Below are positions 50,548 through 58,371 of a stretch of DNA of 64,000 bases, piece by piece. The translations under genes were made by a program, and so were the position numbers. The first letter of the stretch is position 1. Each line of letters opens with the position of its first letter. Below the pieces are notes generated by a model. The model was not told where the DNA came from and searched no databases. It worked only from the letters and a program-made list of their open reading frames with translations. Source of the DNA: Clostridiales bacterium. Lineage in GTDB: Bacteria; Bacillota; Clostridia; Oscillospirales; CAG-272. The DNA lies in contig JAJQCT010000006.1 in assembly GCA_021202555.1 (NCBI GenBank), positions 33,079-97,078 of the forward strand, given 5' to 3'.

Positions 50548-51045
50548 ATGCTTATATCGACAAGAGGGCGTTACGCCCTGCGATTTATGATTTCGCTTTC
50601 GGAGCATGAGGACGAATTTGCAACCAACAAAGACCTGAAATCCGTCGGCGTGTGCCGGCGTCCCGTCACACTGACGGAGCTTGCCGCCGAGCAGGAAATT
50701 TCCGAAAAATATCTCGAATCGATAGTATCCGACCTCACAAAGAGCGGACTTATAACGGGGCGCCGCGGAAAAAGCGGCGGATACAGGCTCGCGCATCCCG
50801 CGAGCGAATATACCGTCGGCAAGATTCTGCGCGCGGCTGAAGGAACGATTCCGACCGTCGCCTGTCTTTCGGAGGACGGCACGAACGAATGCAGCCGCGC
50901 CCCCATATGCAAAACGCTTCCGCTTTGGGAGCGGCTCGACGGAATTATCGGCTCGATTCTTGACGGAATAACGCTTGAGGACATGAAAAACGGAAACATT
51001 GACGAGGCGATAAAAGCGTCCTTACGCGAGCTATACGAAAAATGA
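50548..51045 (+). CDS. Rrf2-family regulator with cysteine triad
   Basis: 165 residues. The HTH is typical of Rrf2 (STRGRYALRFMISLSEHE, LTELAAEQEISEKYLESIVSDL, GRRGKSGGYRL). Three cysteines, in VACLSEDGTNECSRAPIC, match the cluster-binding loop of IscR-like proteins, so an iron-sulphur cluster is plausible. There is no separate ribosome site; it is coupled to the DUF308 gene 3 bp upstream. The dyad at 49894-49921 may be its target. Confidence 0.88.
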   Translation: MLISTRGRYALRFMISLSEHEDEFATNKDLKSVGVCRRPVTLTELAAEQEISEKYLESIVSDLTKSGLITGRRGKSGGYRLAHPASEYTVGKILRAAEGTIPTVACLSEDGTNECSRAPICKTLPLWERLDGIIGSILDGITLEDMKNGNIDEAIKASLRELYEK

Positions 51046-51056
51046 TGCAAGGAGAC

Positions 51057-51088
51057 AGTTTGAAAGATAAATCTTTCAAACTCGTTTT
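51057..51088 (+). terminator. Hairpin after the Rrf2 gene
   Basis: A perfect 12-bp stem AGTTTGAAAGAT / ATCTTTCAAACT with a 2-nt loop, followed by CGTTTTG. The T-run is weak, so termination may be partial. A further small hairpin CTTTCGC/GCGAAAG lies at 51108-51125 before the next gene. Confidence 0.55.
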
Positions 51089-51127
51089 GTGTCCTTATGA
51101 AAGGAAACTTTCGCTGACGCGAAAGTC

Positions 51128-52234
51128 ATGGTATTAAAAATGGAAGAAAAAAATATAAAAAGCGCCGACACCGAAATATCGAAGGCGGAGGCGTGTGAGG
51201 CTGTTATCACCGACGTGACGGCTGACTTGCCCGAGACATCGGAGTCTCCCCTGAAATCGCTGTCGGAGAATATTCTCGCAGCAATTGAGCGTGAGGCTGA
51301 AGATGTTTCAGTGCTTTACGAAAAAATAGCGGTCGAGGAAAATATGTCAAAGGACGAGCGGGAGGCATTTTCGCGCGAGATTGAGGTCAGAACAAAATCG
51401 CTTGAGGCAGCGTCCGTAAATTTTCTGAAGGCGTCGTCCGAGACGGCGAAAATGTCCGATGAGCTTGCAACACGTCAGAAGGATGTTTCATCAAGCGAAA
51501 AAAGGCGCACAATCATCGCGCCCGCGCCCGCAAATTCCGTAATCGATGCCGCAGAAAAGAATGTAAAGAGCTTCGCTCAGGGCATCAATTTTTATAAGCT
51601 TGCGCTTATATGTATAATAGGAAGCTTTGTCGGCGTTGTAATCGAGCTTTTATGGTGCATTGTATCGAACGGCTACGTAGAAAGCCGTTCGGGGCTTGTT
51701 TTCGGTCCCTTCAACATACTTTACGGAGTCGGAGCGATTGCGCTGACGGCGGCACTTTACAAATACCGCAACCGCAACATCTGGCTTTCTTTTTTTATGG
51801 GAATGCTTGTCGGGAGCGTCGTCGAATACGTATGCTCATGGGCGCAGGAAACAGTAATGGGCTCGCGCTCATGGGATTACAGCGGAATGCCCTTCAATCT
51901 AAACGGGCGGATTTGCCTTTTATATTCAATATTCTGGGGAATACTCGGCGTATTCTGGATAAAGAATCTATATCCGCGATTCGCGTTTTTAATCGTCAAA
52001 CTTCCCAACAAAATCGGCAAAATCATCACATGGGTGCTTGTCGTTTTCATGATAGTGAACTGCGTCGTATCTCTCGGAGCCGTCATGAGATGGTCAGAGA
52101 GGGTGCATGAGATTGACGCGGCGGACAGCTTCATCGGAGAGACGCTCGCGGAATTCTTCGACGACGCTTTCCCGAATGAAAAAATGTCAAAAATCTACGC
52201 CAATATGGTATTTGACACAGAGGAGGAATGGTAG
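51128..52234 (+). CDS. CmpB-family putative ABC-transporter-type membrane protein
   Basis: 368 residues. The first 150 or so are acidic and helical, probably coiled-coil (ERAEDVSVLYEKIAVEEN region). Then comes the membrane part with the signature FVGVVIELLWCIVSNGYVESR, LVFGPFNILYGVGA and EYVCSWAQETVMGSRSWDY, typical of PF06541 proteins. These are named after ABC transporters but have no ATPase and no proven function. The start is unclear: neither ATG at 51128 nor 51140 has a good ribosome site. Confidence 0.75.
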   Translation: MVLKMEEKNIKSADTEISKAEACEAVITDVTADLPETSESPLKSLSENILAAIEREAEDVSVLYEKIAVEENMSKDEREAFSREIEVRTKSLEAASVNFLKASSETAKMSDELATRQKDVSSSEKRRTIIAPAPANSVIDAAEKNVKSFAQGINFYKLALICIIGSFVGVVIELLWCIVSNGYVESRSGLVFGPFNILYGVGAIALTAALYKYRNRNIWLSFFMGMLVGSVVEYVCSWAQETVMGSRSWDYSGMPFNLNGRICLLYSIFWGILGVFWIKNLYPRFAFLIVKLPNKIGKIITWVLVVFMIVNCVVSLGAVMRWSERVHEIDAADSFIGETLAEFFDDAFPNEKMSKIYANMVFDTEEEW

Positions 52235-52289
52235 ACAATATTTCCGGCAAAAAAAACGGGCTTTCGGAGTGAAAATTTTTATTTTCCTA

Positions 52290-52318
52290 TTGACACGGTA
52301 GGTTTTATGTGATATAAT
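52290..52318 (+). promoter_or_regulatory. Consensus promoter of metY
   Basis: TTGACA (52290-52295) and TATAAT (52313-52318), 17-bp spacer. A terminator-like hairpin follows immediately. Confidence 0.85.
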
Positions 52319-52365
52319 CAGATTGAAGAATGAGTCTGTGATTCACCCTTCAATCTGATTTTTTT
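52319..52365 (+). promoter_or_regulatory. Terminator-like hairpin at the metY transcription start
   Basis: CAGATTGAAG (52319-52328) pairs with CTTCAATCTG (52348-52357) and seven T residues follow. It looks like a complete intrinsic terminator between promoter and gene. The stem core matches the hairpin-leader repeat (TTGAAGAATGA..). It could attenuate metY or be a relic. Confidence 0.6.
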
Positions 52366-52383
52366 GCGAAAGGATTTTTTATC

Positions 52384-53685
52384 ATGTCAGAATATAAGTT
52401 TGAAACTCTTCAGCTTCACGTCGGTCAGGAGACCGCAGACCCCGCAACGGACTCGCGCGCCGTTCCGATTTATCAGACAACCTCATACGTATTCCATAAT
52501 TCGGAGCACGCGGCGGCTCGATTCGGTCTTGCCGATCCCGGAAACATATACGGTCGTCTCACAAATTCAACCCAGGATGTCCTCGAAAAGCGCATAGCAG
52601 CGCTTGAGGGCGGTGTCGGAGCGCTCGCAACATCATCGGGCGCCGCCGCTGTTACATACACGATAGAGGCGCTCGCGCAGGCGGGCGACCACATCGTATC
52701 GCAGAAAACGATTTACGGCGGGAGCTATAATCTTCTTGAACACACGCTCGCGCAGTTCGGAATCGAAACGACCTTCGTTGACGTACATAGTCTTTCAGAG
52801 GTTGAGGGTGCAATACGCGAGAACACAAAGGCGATTTACATCGAAACGCTCGGCAATCCGAACTCGGACATTCCCGACATTGACGCAATCTCCGAGATAG
52901 CGCACAAGCACGGAATCCCCGTAGTCATCGACAATACCTTCGGCACACCGTATCTCATTCGTCCGTTTGAGCATGGCGCTGACATCGTTGTTCATTCGGC
53001 GACAAAATTCATCGGCGGTCACGGAACGACCCTCGGCGGACTTATAGTCGATTCGGGCAAATTCGACTGGGCTGCAAGCGGCAAATATGCGCCTATATCC
53101 GCTCCGAATCCGAGCTATCACGGAATTTCGTTTACGGAAGCCGCGGGACCCGCCGCGTTTGTGACATACTGCCGCGCGATTCTGCTGCGCGACACGGGAG
53201 CGACAATTTCGCCCTTCAATGCATTTCTGCTTTTACAGGGTGTCGAAACGCTTTCACTAAGGCTCGACCGCCACGTCGAGAATACAAAGCGCGTCGTCGA
53301 ATATCTCGCAAATCATCCGAAGGTTGAGCACGTCAACCATCCTTCCCTTCCCGATCACCCCGATCACGCACTTTACGAGCGCTATTTCCCGAACGGCGGC
53401 GCGTCGATTTTCACCTTCGAGATAAAGGGCGGCAAGGAGGAGGCTTGGAAATTCATTGACAGCCTGAAAATTTTCTCGCTGCTCGCGAATGTCGCCGACG
53501 TAAAAAGCCTTGTGATTCATCCCGCAACGACAACGCATTCGCAGCTTTCCGAGGATGAGCTTCTCGATCAGGGAATCAAGCCGAACACGATTCGTCTTTC
53601 GATAGGAACGGAGCATATTGACGACATAATCGCCGACCTTGATGAGGGCTTTGCCGCTATAAGCCGAACGGATAGCATAACCTAA
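52384..53685 (+). CDS. metY: O-acetylhomoserine sulfhydrylase
   Basis: 433 residues of the Cys/Met-metabolism PLP family in its long MetY form. Features: TADPATDSRAVPIYQTTSYVF opening, the PLP Lys in HSATKFIGGHGTTLGG, and the C-terminal SIGTEHIDDIIADL. It joins O-acetylhomoserine and sulfide to homocysteine in methionine synthesis. GAAAGGA precedes the ATG. No SAM riboswitch is seen upstream; control may lie in the start-site hairpin. A strong terminator follows. Confidence 0.94.
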   Translation: MSEYKFETLQLHVGQETADPATDSRAVPIYQTTSYVFHNSEHAAARFGLADPGNIYGRLTNSTQDVLEKRIAALEGGVGALATSSGAAAVTYTIEALAQAGDHIVSQKTIYGGSYNLLEHTLAQFGIETTFVDVHSLSEVEGAIRENTKAIYIETLGNPNSDIPDIDAISEIAHKHGIPVVIDNTFGTPYLIRPFEHGADIVVHSATKFIGGHGTTLGGLIVDSGKFDWAASGKYAPISAPNPSYHGISFTEAAGPAAFVTYCRAILLRDTGATISPFNAFLLLQGVETLSLRLDRHVENTKRVVEYLANHPKVEHVNHPSLPDHPDHALYERYFPNGGASIFTFEIKGGKEEAWKFIDSLKIFSLLANVADVKSLVIHPATTTHSQLSEDELLDQGIKPNTIRLSIGTEHIDDIIADLDEGFAAISRTDSIT

Positions 53686-53705
53686 ATTTTTATTTAAGCT
53701 GATAA

Positions 53706-53727
53706 AGAGGGGCAATGCCCCTCTTTT
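53706..53727 (+). terminator. Terminator of metY
   Basis: AGAGGGGC (53706-53713) pairs with GCCCCTCT (53717-53724), then TTT. Confidence 0.88.
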
Positions 53728-53827
53728 GTCTATAAATAACTGTAATTTTCAAAGCGATGAGACAGCTCTCGCGGGCGAATAAAGCGAAATTTCGATGAGA
53801 TTTGGAGCAAAAATTTTTATTTTCCTA

Positions 53828-53856
53828 TTGGCAAATTTTAATTCATATAGTATAAT
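53828..53856 (+). promoter_or_regulatory. Promoter of the HTH-TPR regulator
   Basis: TTGGCA (53828-53833) and TATAAT (53851-53856), 17-bp spacer. The 20 bp before the -35 box repeat those before the metY -35 box (AATTTTTATTTTCCTATTG). Confidence 0.75.
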
Positions 53857-53893
53857 ATATACGGCATTTGAATTTGCAGCGGGAGGATGACCC

Positions 53894-54808
53894 ATGACAA
53901 AATCGGAAATAGGAAAATTAATAAAAAACCGGCGGGAGGAGATTGGCGTCAAGCAAGCCGAAATCTGTGCCGGAATATGCAGTGCTTCAACAATGTCGAG
54001 AATAGAGGCGGGGGAATTTGACATCAGCTCGGATATTCTGCCTATGATTCTCGAACGTATCGGACTTGTCGGCATTATTCTCGAGGAAATGCTGAACGAG
54101 TCGGATATTTACGTGCGTGAAAAAATTCGCGAGGCAAACAGAGCCAAATGCAATGGAAACATCGACAAAGCATGGGCGATTGTAGACGGGCTTTCAGACG
54201 ATTACGAAAGCTTTTCAAAGGCAAACAAGCAGCGATATGACGTACTTTCCACATTGCTTTTGCCCGCAAGAAGCGAAAAAGAACACAAATCGAGGCTTTT
54301 CTCATTTGAAAAAAGCCTCAGAATGACATCAAAGGATTATCGTCCCGACAATCTGCCGCCCTTCATGACGAGCATGGAGATACAGATTATCGGCTATATC
54401 GCCGTTACATACGCTTTCCTTAACGACAGCGAGATGACCATCAGAATGCTGTCGCATACGAAAGCATATATCGAAAGGTTTTATGTCACCAAATCGACAG
54501 CATATGAAAGGCTTTCGACAATATGCTACAATCTTTCCAAATATCTCGGTCTTGCCGGAAGATACGACGAGTGCATAAATACGGCGCGTCAGGGCGTGGA
54601 ATACTGCAATACAATCGACGATATTCCCCTGCTTCCAAACTGTATGTACAATCTGGCGTGGGCGCTCGCGCGAAGAAACGACCGTGGCGACAAAGAGGAA
54701 GCGAAAGAACTCGCCGAGGAAGCGCTGGTTTACTGTAATCCGAAAACCATTAACGCCAAAACCCTGCCGAACTCAATCAGACGTTTGATAAATGATTATT
54801 TGAGTTAA
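53894..54808 (+). CDS. HTH-TPR regulator, Rgg/PlcR-like (RRNPP-type architecture)
   Basis: 304 residues. An N-terminal XRE HTH (RREEIGVKQAEICAGICSAS, TMSRIEAGE) is followed by about 230 helical residues with TPR-like repeats (YNLSKYLGLAGRYDECINTA, NCMYNLAWALARR). This is the layout of peptide-sensing RRNPP regulators such as PlcR and Rgg. GGGAGGATG lies before the ATG. A small exported peptide gene is convergent and overlaps its last four bases, and a leader mini-gene plus secreted proteins lie beyond. Peptide sensing is inference; HTH-TPR proteins can act otherwise. Confidence 0.8.
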   Translation: MTKSEIGKLIKNRREEIGVKQAEICAGICSASTMSRIEAGEFDISSDILPMILERIGLVGIILEEMLNESDIYVREKIREANRAKCNGNIDKAWAIVDGLSDDYESFSKANKQRYDVLSTLLLPARSEKEHKSRLFSFEKSLRMTSKDYRPDNLPPFMTSMEIQIIGYIAVTYAFLNDSEMTIRMLSHTKAYIERFYVTKSTAYERLSTICYNLSKYLGLAGRYDECINTARQGVEYCNTIDDIPLLPNCMYNLAWALARRNDRGDKEEAKELAEEALVYCNPKTINAKTLPNSIRRLINDYLS

Positions 54809-55026
54809 AAATCTCCTTTTCGCTCAATAGAGGGGTCCTCATCGCATTGGGGACGATATTCCGTATCTTCCTTATCCGAGGTGACCGATGTCGTGATTTC
54901 CGTCTCATCGCTCGTCACGTCAGTCTCTGCCGCGAGCGGCGCTACTGTAGCCGTAATGATTATTGCCGCAGCCGCCGGCAGCACCGCAAGAAATGAGAAA
55001 TTTCGTGTGAAGAAATTGTTTTTCAT
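54805..55026 (-). CDS. Small exported peptide, 73 aa
   Basis: A signal peptide with a basic start (MKNNFFTRNFSF), hydrophobic core and APLAA cleavage region, then about 40 acidic residues rich in Thr, Ser, Asp and Glu (DVTSDETEITTSVTSDKED). GGAGG lies 8 bp before the ATG, and a promoter with a leader hairpin precedes it. Placed tail to tail with an RRNPP-like regulator it is a candidate pheromone precursor, but its tail is more acidic than known ones. Confidence 0.6.
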   Translation of the reverse strand: MKNNFFTRNFSFLAVLPAAAAIIITATVAPLAAETDVTSDETEITTSVTSDKEDTEYRPQCDEDPSIERKGDF

Positions 55027-55053
55027 AATAAAGCCTCCAAAAAAATTTTATTT

Positions 55054-55094
55054 GATGCCGTCCTGCCGCTTAAATATCGCGTCAGGATGGCATC
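55054..55094. promoter_or_regulatory. Hairpin in the leader of the exported peptide gene
   Basis: GATGCCGTCCTG (55054-55065) pairs with CAGGATGGCATC (55083-55094) with one mismatch. On the plus strand ATTTTTATTTT follows, so it can terminate the regulator transcript. On the minus strand it forms the very start of the peptide mRNA. Confidence 0.65.
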
Positions 55095-55100
55095 ATTTTT

Positions 55101-55129
55101 ATTTTATCACAGTAAAATTTGTTTGTCAA
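55101..55129 (-). promoter_or_regulatory. Promoter of the exported peptide gene
   Basis: On the minus strand TTGACA (55124-55129) and TAAAAT (55101-55106), 17-bp spacer. Confidence 0.7.
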
Positions 55130-55164
55130 CATTTTTTCATTTTCACATTTTGAAAATGGAACCC

Positions 55165-55193
55165 TTGACAAAGCGAAAAATATATGCTATGAT
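55165..55193 (+). promoter_or_regulatory. Promoter of the leader peptide and secreted-protein genes
   Basis: TTGACA (55165-55170) and TATGAT (55188-55193), 17-bp spacer. Confidence 0.8.
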
Positions 55194-55238
55194 TAAATCG
55201 GTAACAAACAAAGGTAATTTTACGGGAGGTTAGGCAAA

Positions 55239-55298
55239 ATGCATATCACGCCTGCTATAATTTTCGGGTACATAATCAAGCCTCATATATGCGCATGA
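55239..55298 (+). CDS. 19-codon leader mini-gene
   Basis: ATG at 55239 with a strong GGGAGG site 8-9 bp upstream, coding for a short hydrophobic peptide (MHITPAIIFGYIIKPHICA) before TGA. Its last codons lie inside the left arm of a long hairpin (55291-55356). This is the arrangement of a translation-sensing leader, or of a very short signalling peptide. No conservation data are available to me. Confidence 0.45.
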   Translation: MHITPAIIFGYIIKPHICA

Positions 55299-55356
55299 AA
55301 GAAATGCACGATGAAATTTCGCTTGAGCGAATGAAATTTCTTCGTCTTTCATGCGC
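55291..55356 (+). promoter_or_regulatory. Long hairpin ahead of the secreted protease-like gene
   Basis: GCGCATGAAAGA (55291-55302) pairs with TCTTTCATGCGC (55345-55356), and inner arms GAAATTTCG..CGAATGAAATTTC lie within. No T-run follows, so it is not a simple terminator. Confidence 0.7.
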
Positions 55357-55411
55357 AAAGGAGAGACAATTCGTTCAAAAAATAATTTTTTGTCAAGAAA
55401 GGAATCTTGTT

Positions 55412-56959
55412 ATGAAAAACATAAAAGCAATATCATTTCTGCTTGCGGTATTGATGGCACTTTCATCGTTCACTATATCGGCATTTGCGCTTGAAATCGA
55501 GGATGCGTCGGAAGATGAAACGACAGAAGAAGCCGCAGCAGCCGTAACATGGGACGATGTAATCGCAGGTATGGCAACGCCGGAAGAATACTGCGAAGCA
55601 AACGGTGTATCGGATTTATCAACGGAGCTTGGCGGCGAGGCGTCAACGGCAAATCTAACTGTCGAGGATGGATTATACTACATAAACAATAAATATACAG
55701 GAAAGTATATGTATTATTCCTCTTCATCCGTAACGTCGAAATCGGGATTAACATCGTCACTTGGAGTTAATTCGAGATGGAAGGTGAGCGAAACAGATAA
55801 TGGATATATTATTCATTCTGCGGCAAGTGCCACAAAATATCTCGCGGTATCGACTTCAAGCACAAGCGGCGTTGAAATAGTCACCGTGACGAGTTCTCAG
55901 ACAATCCCTGATACTTGTTATTGGGATATGAGCGTTGCGTCAGGAGGCGGTATTCTTATACAAAGTATGTATAACTCGAGATATTTGTACTCAACAGGTA
56001 CAGATCTTTATACCGCGTCATCGACAGGTACCTCGGGCACCTCAACGTACTATTCAAGGGCATGGCGATTTGTCAGCAAAAGCAACATGAGCAGCAGGGA
56101 ATTGACATCTTTTACTGTAAATGACTGTAGTATGCTTGCAGGAAATTCTTCAACTCCAACAATTAATTCCACACCAAGCAATGCATATTGGACACAGGCA
56201 TATGACTTTACATACAGTGATTACAGTACGAGTTATTTCACCTTCAACAGTCTGACGGGAATCTTTACAGGTGTATCTTCCGTTACGGGGGTACATTACA
56301 GCAAAGTTATCGCAACGCATAAGGTGACGGGTTTGACAGCTACGTTTTATCTCGTTATCAATCCTCGGTCAGTACTGATAGGTGTCCCTTCAACAGGAGA
56401 CGATGAAACGCATTACCATAAAGAGTGGATAGATGATGTTGACGATATTCTGACTGACATGGGATATACTAACCATTTGGGCAGTTATACCACGTATACT
56501 ATCTCAAAAGTTATTTCACTGATCGATGATTATACGTGCAGCATTTTTGTGAGCCGAAGTCACGGCGGCGCAACAAGCTCACACACATGGATTTTACTCT
56601 CCGACACAGCGTCTACATCAAATATAATAAGGCTGTACAGCGATGGTGATATTGCGTCAACAGATTTATCAAATATGAAGCTGATGCTTTTTGTCGGATG
56701 TAAAACCGGATACGGCGGTAACGGCGGCAATAATCTGCCTACTGCCGCTGTTGAGAGCGGTGCAACTACAGCAGTCGGATTTACAGAAAATATTAATTGC
56801 AAAAAAGCTTCCAATTGGACAATAGAGTTTTTCGATCTTATGTCCGAAGGCAATAGTGTTTCTGCAGCGTGTTCAACATTGGCAATTAGCTCTAATTACA
56901 GCTCTACAAATTTGACGAGTTACGTAATATGCGGAAGCACATCTACAAAGCTTACTTAA
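55412..56959 (+). CDS. Secreted protein with beta-trefoil-like domain and caspase-fold-like peptidase domain
   Basis: 515 residues. Signal peptide (1-26), an acidic/Ala pro-region (27-60), a Ser/Thr-rich region of about 85-220 resembling a ricin-type trefoil (YYINNKYTGKYMYYS, WRFV at its end), an Ig-like part (about 230-318) and a C-terminal domain. The last has HG in SRSHGG (His384) and LFVGCKTG (Cys430), the usual clan CD His-Cys order. A secreted cysteine peptidase is thus plausible but not proven. The ATG at 55412 has AAAGGAA upstream. Cotranscribed with the next lipoprotein. Confidence 0.62.
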   Translation: MKNIKAISFLLAVLMALSSFTISAFALEIEDASEDETTEEAAAAVTWDDVIAGMATPEEYCEANGVSDLSTELGGEASTANLTVEDGLYYINNKYTGKYMYYSSSSVTSKSGLTSSLGVNSRWKVSETDNGYIIHSAASATKYLAVSTSSTSGVEIVTVTSSQTIPDTCYWDMSVASGGGILIQSMYNSRYLYSTGTDLYTASSTGTSGTSTYYSRAWRFVSKSNMSSRELTSFTVNDCSMLAGNSSTPTINSTPSNAYWTQAYDFTYSDYSTSYFTFNSLTGIFTGVSSVTGVHYSKVIATHKVTGLTATFYLVINPRSVLIGVPSTGDDETHYHKEWIDDVDDILTDMGYTNHLGSYTTYTISKVISLIDDYTCSIFVSRSHGGATSSHTWILLSDTASTSNIIRLYSDGDIASTDLSNMKLMLFVGCKTGYGGNGGNNLPTAAVESGATTAVGFTENINCKKASNWTIEFFDLMSEGNSVSAACSTLAISSNYSSTNLTSYVICGSTSTKLT

Positions 56960-56979
56960 ACAAAAGGAGGAAACTTATC

Positions 56980-57885
56980 ATGAAAAAGATTTTATCTATA
57001 GTGCTTTGTCTGATGATATGTCTTTCGGCTGTTTCGTGTACAGTCGGAAATTCCGAAGCCGAAATAACGGCGACGTTTGCAAACGGAATATATTCTGGAG
57101 ATATTGCCGCTTTTGAGCTGGGCGGTTCTTATGACGACGGAGATACTGGAGTTCACAGTTCGGATTATTCCCTGTGGTCTGATGAAAACACTTCAAGGTA
57201 TGAACGGGAAGATGCCGAAGAAACGTACTCAATCACATTTGACGGTGTTACGTATACAGGAACCTACTATTATACCGTGCTGTGGGATTATACCAATTTT
57301 GAAGTTGACTGTTATCGAATCAATTCAGGCTGGTTTTCCGTAAAAACGAATAACGGAGAGCTTGTTGAGTTTTTGCACGTTGTCGATGAGGACAGCGGAA
57401 CGGGTGCGTATACGCTTGAGGGCAGTCAATCAACAGCGGAAACTTTTGCATCACAGTATATCAATACCGAAGCATACACGCTTGAAACATGGGAGAATGA
57501 ATACTATAATTCATACTGTTATACAGTATATGTGGACGGTATTGCCACAAGAGATACGGTGAACATCGGTGTGTCGAAATATACGGGAGAAATTGCGATT
57601 TTCAGCGCGGGCGATCTCGGAGCTTTTTCATCGGGTACCGCAAGCACGGCATCACTCACTGATTCGGTGTCGGCGTTCACGTCCGAAAAAGCAGCCTCAG
57701 CGCTTGAAGCAAAGCTTGACGCGATATATGACGAATATGAATCGTATGAAGTGCCATATAAGGTGCTGGCAAAGCTCGCGAACGGCGATGTATGTTTGAT
57801 TTCAACAGTGGACGTAGAAACGGAAACGGACAATTGGTATCAAATAATGATTCTCCTTTGCAATTCTTCTTCCGTAACGGAATAA
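56980..57885 (+). CDS. Secreted lipoprotein, unknown function
   Basis: 301 residues. A lipoprotein signal with lipobox SAVSC is followed by an acidic mature part rich in Tyr, Thr and Ser, with repeated beta-strand patterns (YSITFDGVTYTGTYYYTVLW, YNSYCYTVYVDGI). AAAGGAGG precedes the ATG, 20 bp after the protease-like gene. It could be a partner, inhibitor or substrate of that protein; no domain is recognised. A strong hairpin terminates the unit. Confidence 0.6.
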   Translation: MKKILSIVLCLMICLSAVSCTVGNSEAEITATFANGIYSGDIAAFELGGSYDDGDTGVHSSDYSLWSDENTSRYEREDAEETYSITFDGVTYTGTYYYTVLWDYTNFEVDCYRINSGWFSVKTNNGELVEFLHVVDEDSGTGAYTLEGSQSTAETFASQYINTEAYTLETWENEYYNSYCYTVYVDGIATRDTVNIGVSKYTGEIAIFSAGDLGAFSSGTASTASLTDSVSAFTSEKAASALEAKLDAIYDEYESYEVPYKVLAKLANGDVCLISTVDVETETDNWYQIMILLCNSSSVTE

Positions 57886-57901
57886 ATCCTCCCATCATAA
57901 C

Positions 57902-57940
57902 CCCCTCGCCGCAGGCAACCTCTTTGCCTGCGGCGAGGGG
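57902..57940 (+). terminator. Strong hairpin after the lipoprotein gene
   Basis: CCCCTCGCCGCAGGCA pairs perfectly with TGCCTGCGGCGAGGGG (about 57902-57940). The T-rich run is delayed by about 12 bp. Confidence 0.8.
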
Positions 57941-57992
57941 TTGCTTTAAAAAAGTTTTTTTCTTCAAAATCACGTTTTTTATCAAATACCCC

Positions 57993-58021
57993 TTGACAAA
58001 TGCGAAAATAAGGTGTATAGT
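57993..58021 (+). promoter_or_regulatory. Promoter of the trp operon
   Basis: TTGACA (57993-57998) and TATAGT (58016-58021), 17-bp spacer. Confidence 0.85.
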
Positions 58022-58027
58022 ATTGTC

Positions 58028-58339
58028 AGTCGAATAAAATCAAACCGATGAAGCGGAGATAAAATCGGACGCTGCACGCAAAGAGATTTCGGGTAGGTGA
58101 GAGCCGAATCGTAAGCAGACCGATAAATGGACCGCAGAGGGCGCAGAGGAAAGCCGCAGCAGTATTCCGGCAACGGCAAGTATTTTGCGACGTGGGGCGC
58201 ACGTAAAAGCGCGATAAAATTCCGAGTGGAATATTCGGAGTTTTTGTAAAGAGTACGGGAAACCGTAAATCAAGGTGGCACCGCGGACATATTGCCCGTC
58301 CTTGAAAAAGCAAAGCGCTTTTTCGGGACGTTTTTTTAT
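58028..58339 (+). promoter_or_regulatory. T-box leader, tryptophan-specific
   Basis: The leader carries the conserved T-box AAGGTGGCACCGCGG at 58272-58286. The TGGC in it would pair with the GCCA end of tRNA-Trp, whose discriminator is G. A TGG specifier codon lies in a suitable loop (AAATGGACC, TGG at 58128-58130). The terminator is the GTCC..AAAAAGC / GCTTTTT..GGAC hairpin with seven T residues (about 58300-58338). Uncharged tRNA-Trp would stabilise the antiterminator and allow trp transcription. Confidence 0.93.
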
Positions 58340-58371
58340 ACCGAAAAAGGCGAAATTGGAGGTCATATTTT

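Noticed and set aside
52319..52365. SAM riboswitch before metY
   Set aside because: The leader is only about 65 nt and lacks the conserved SAM-I core; it contains just the hairpin.
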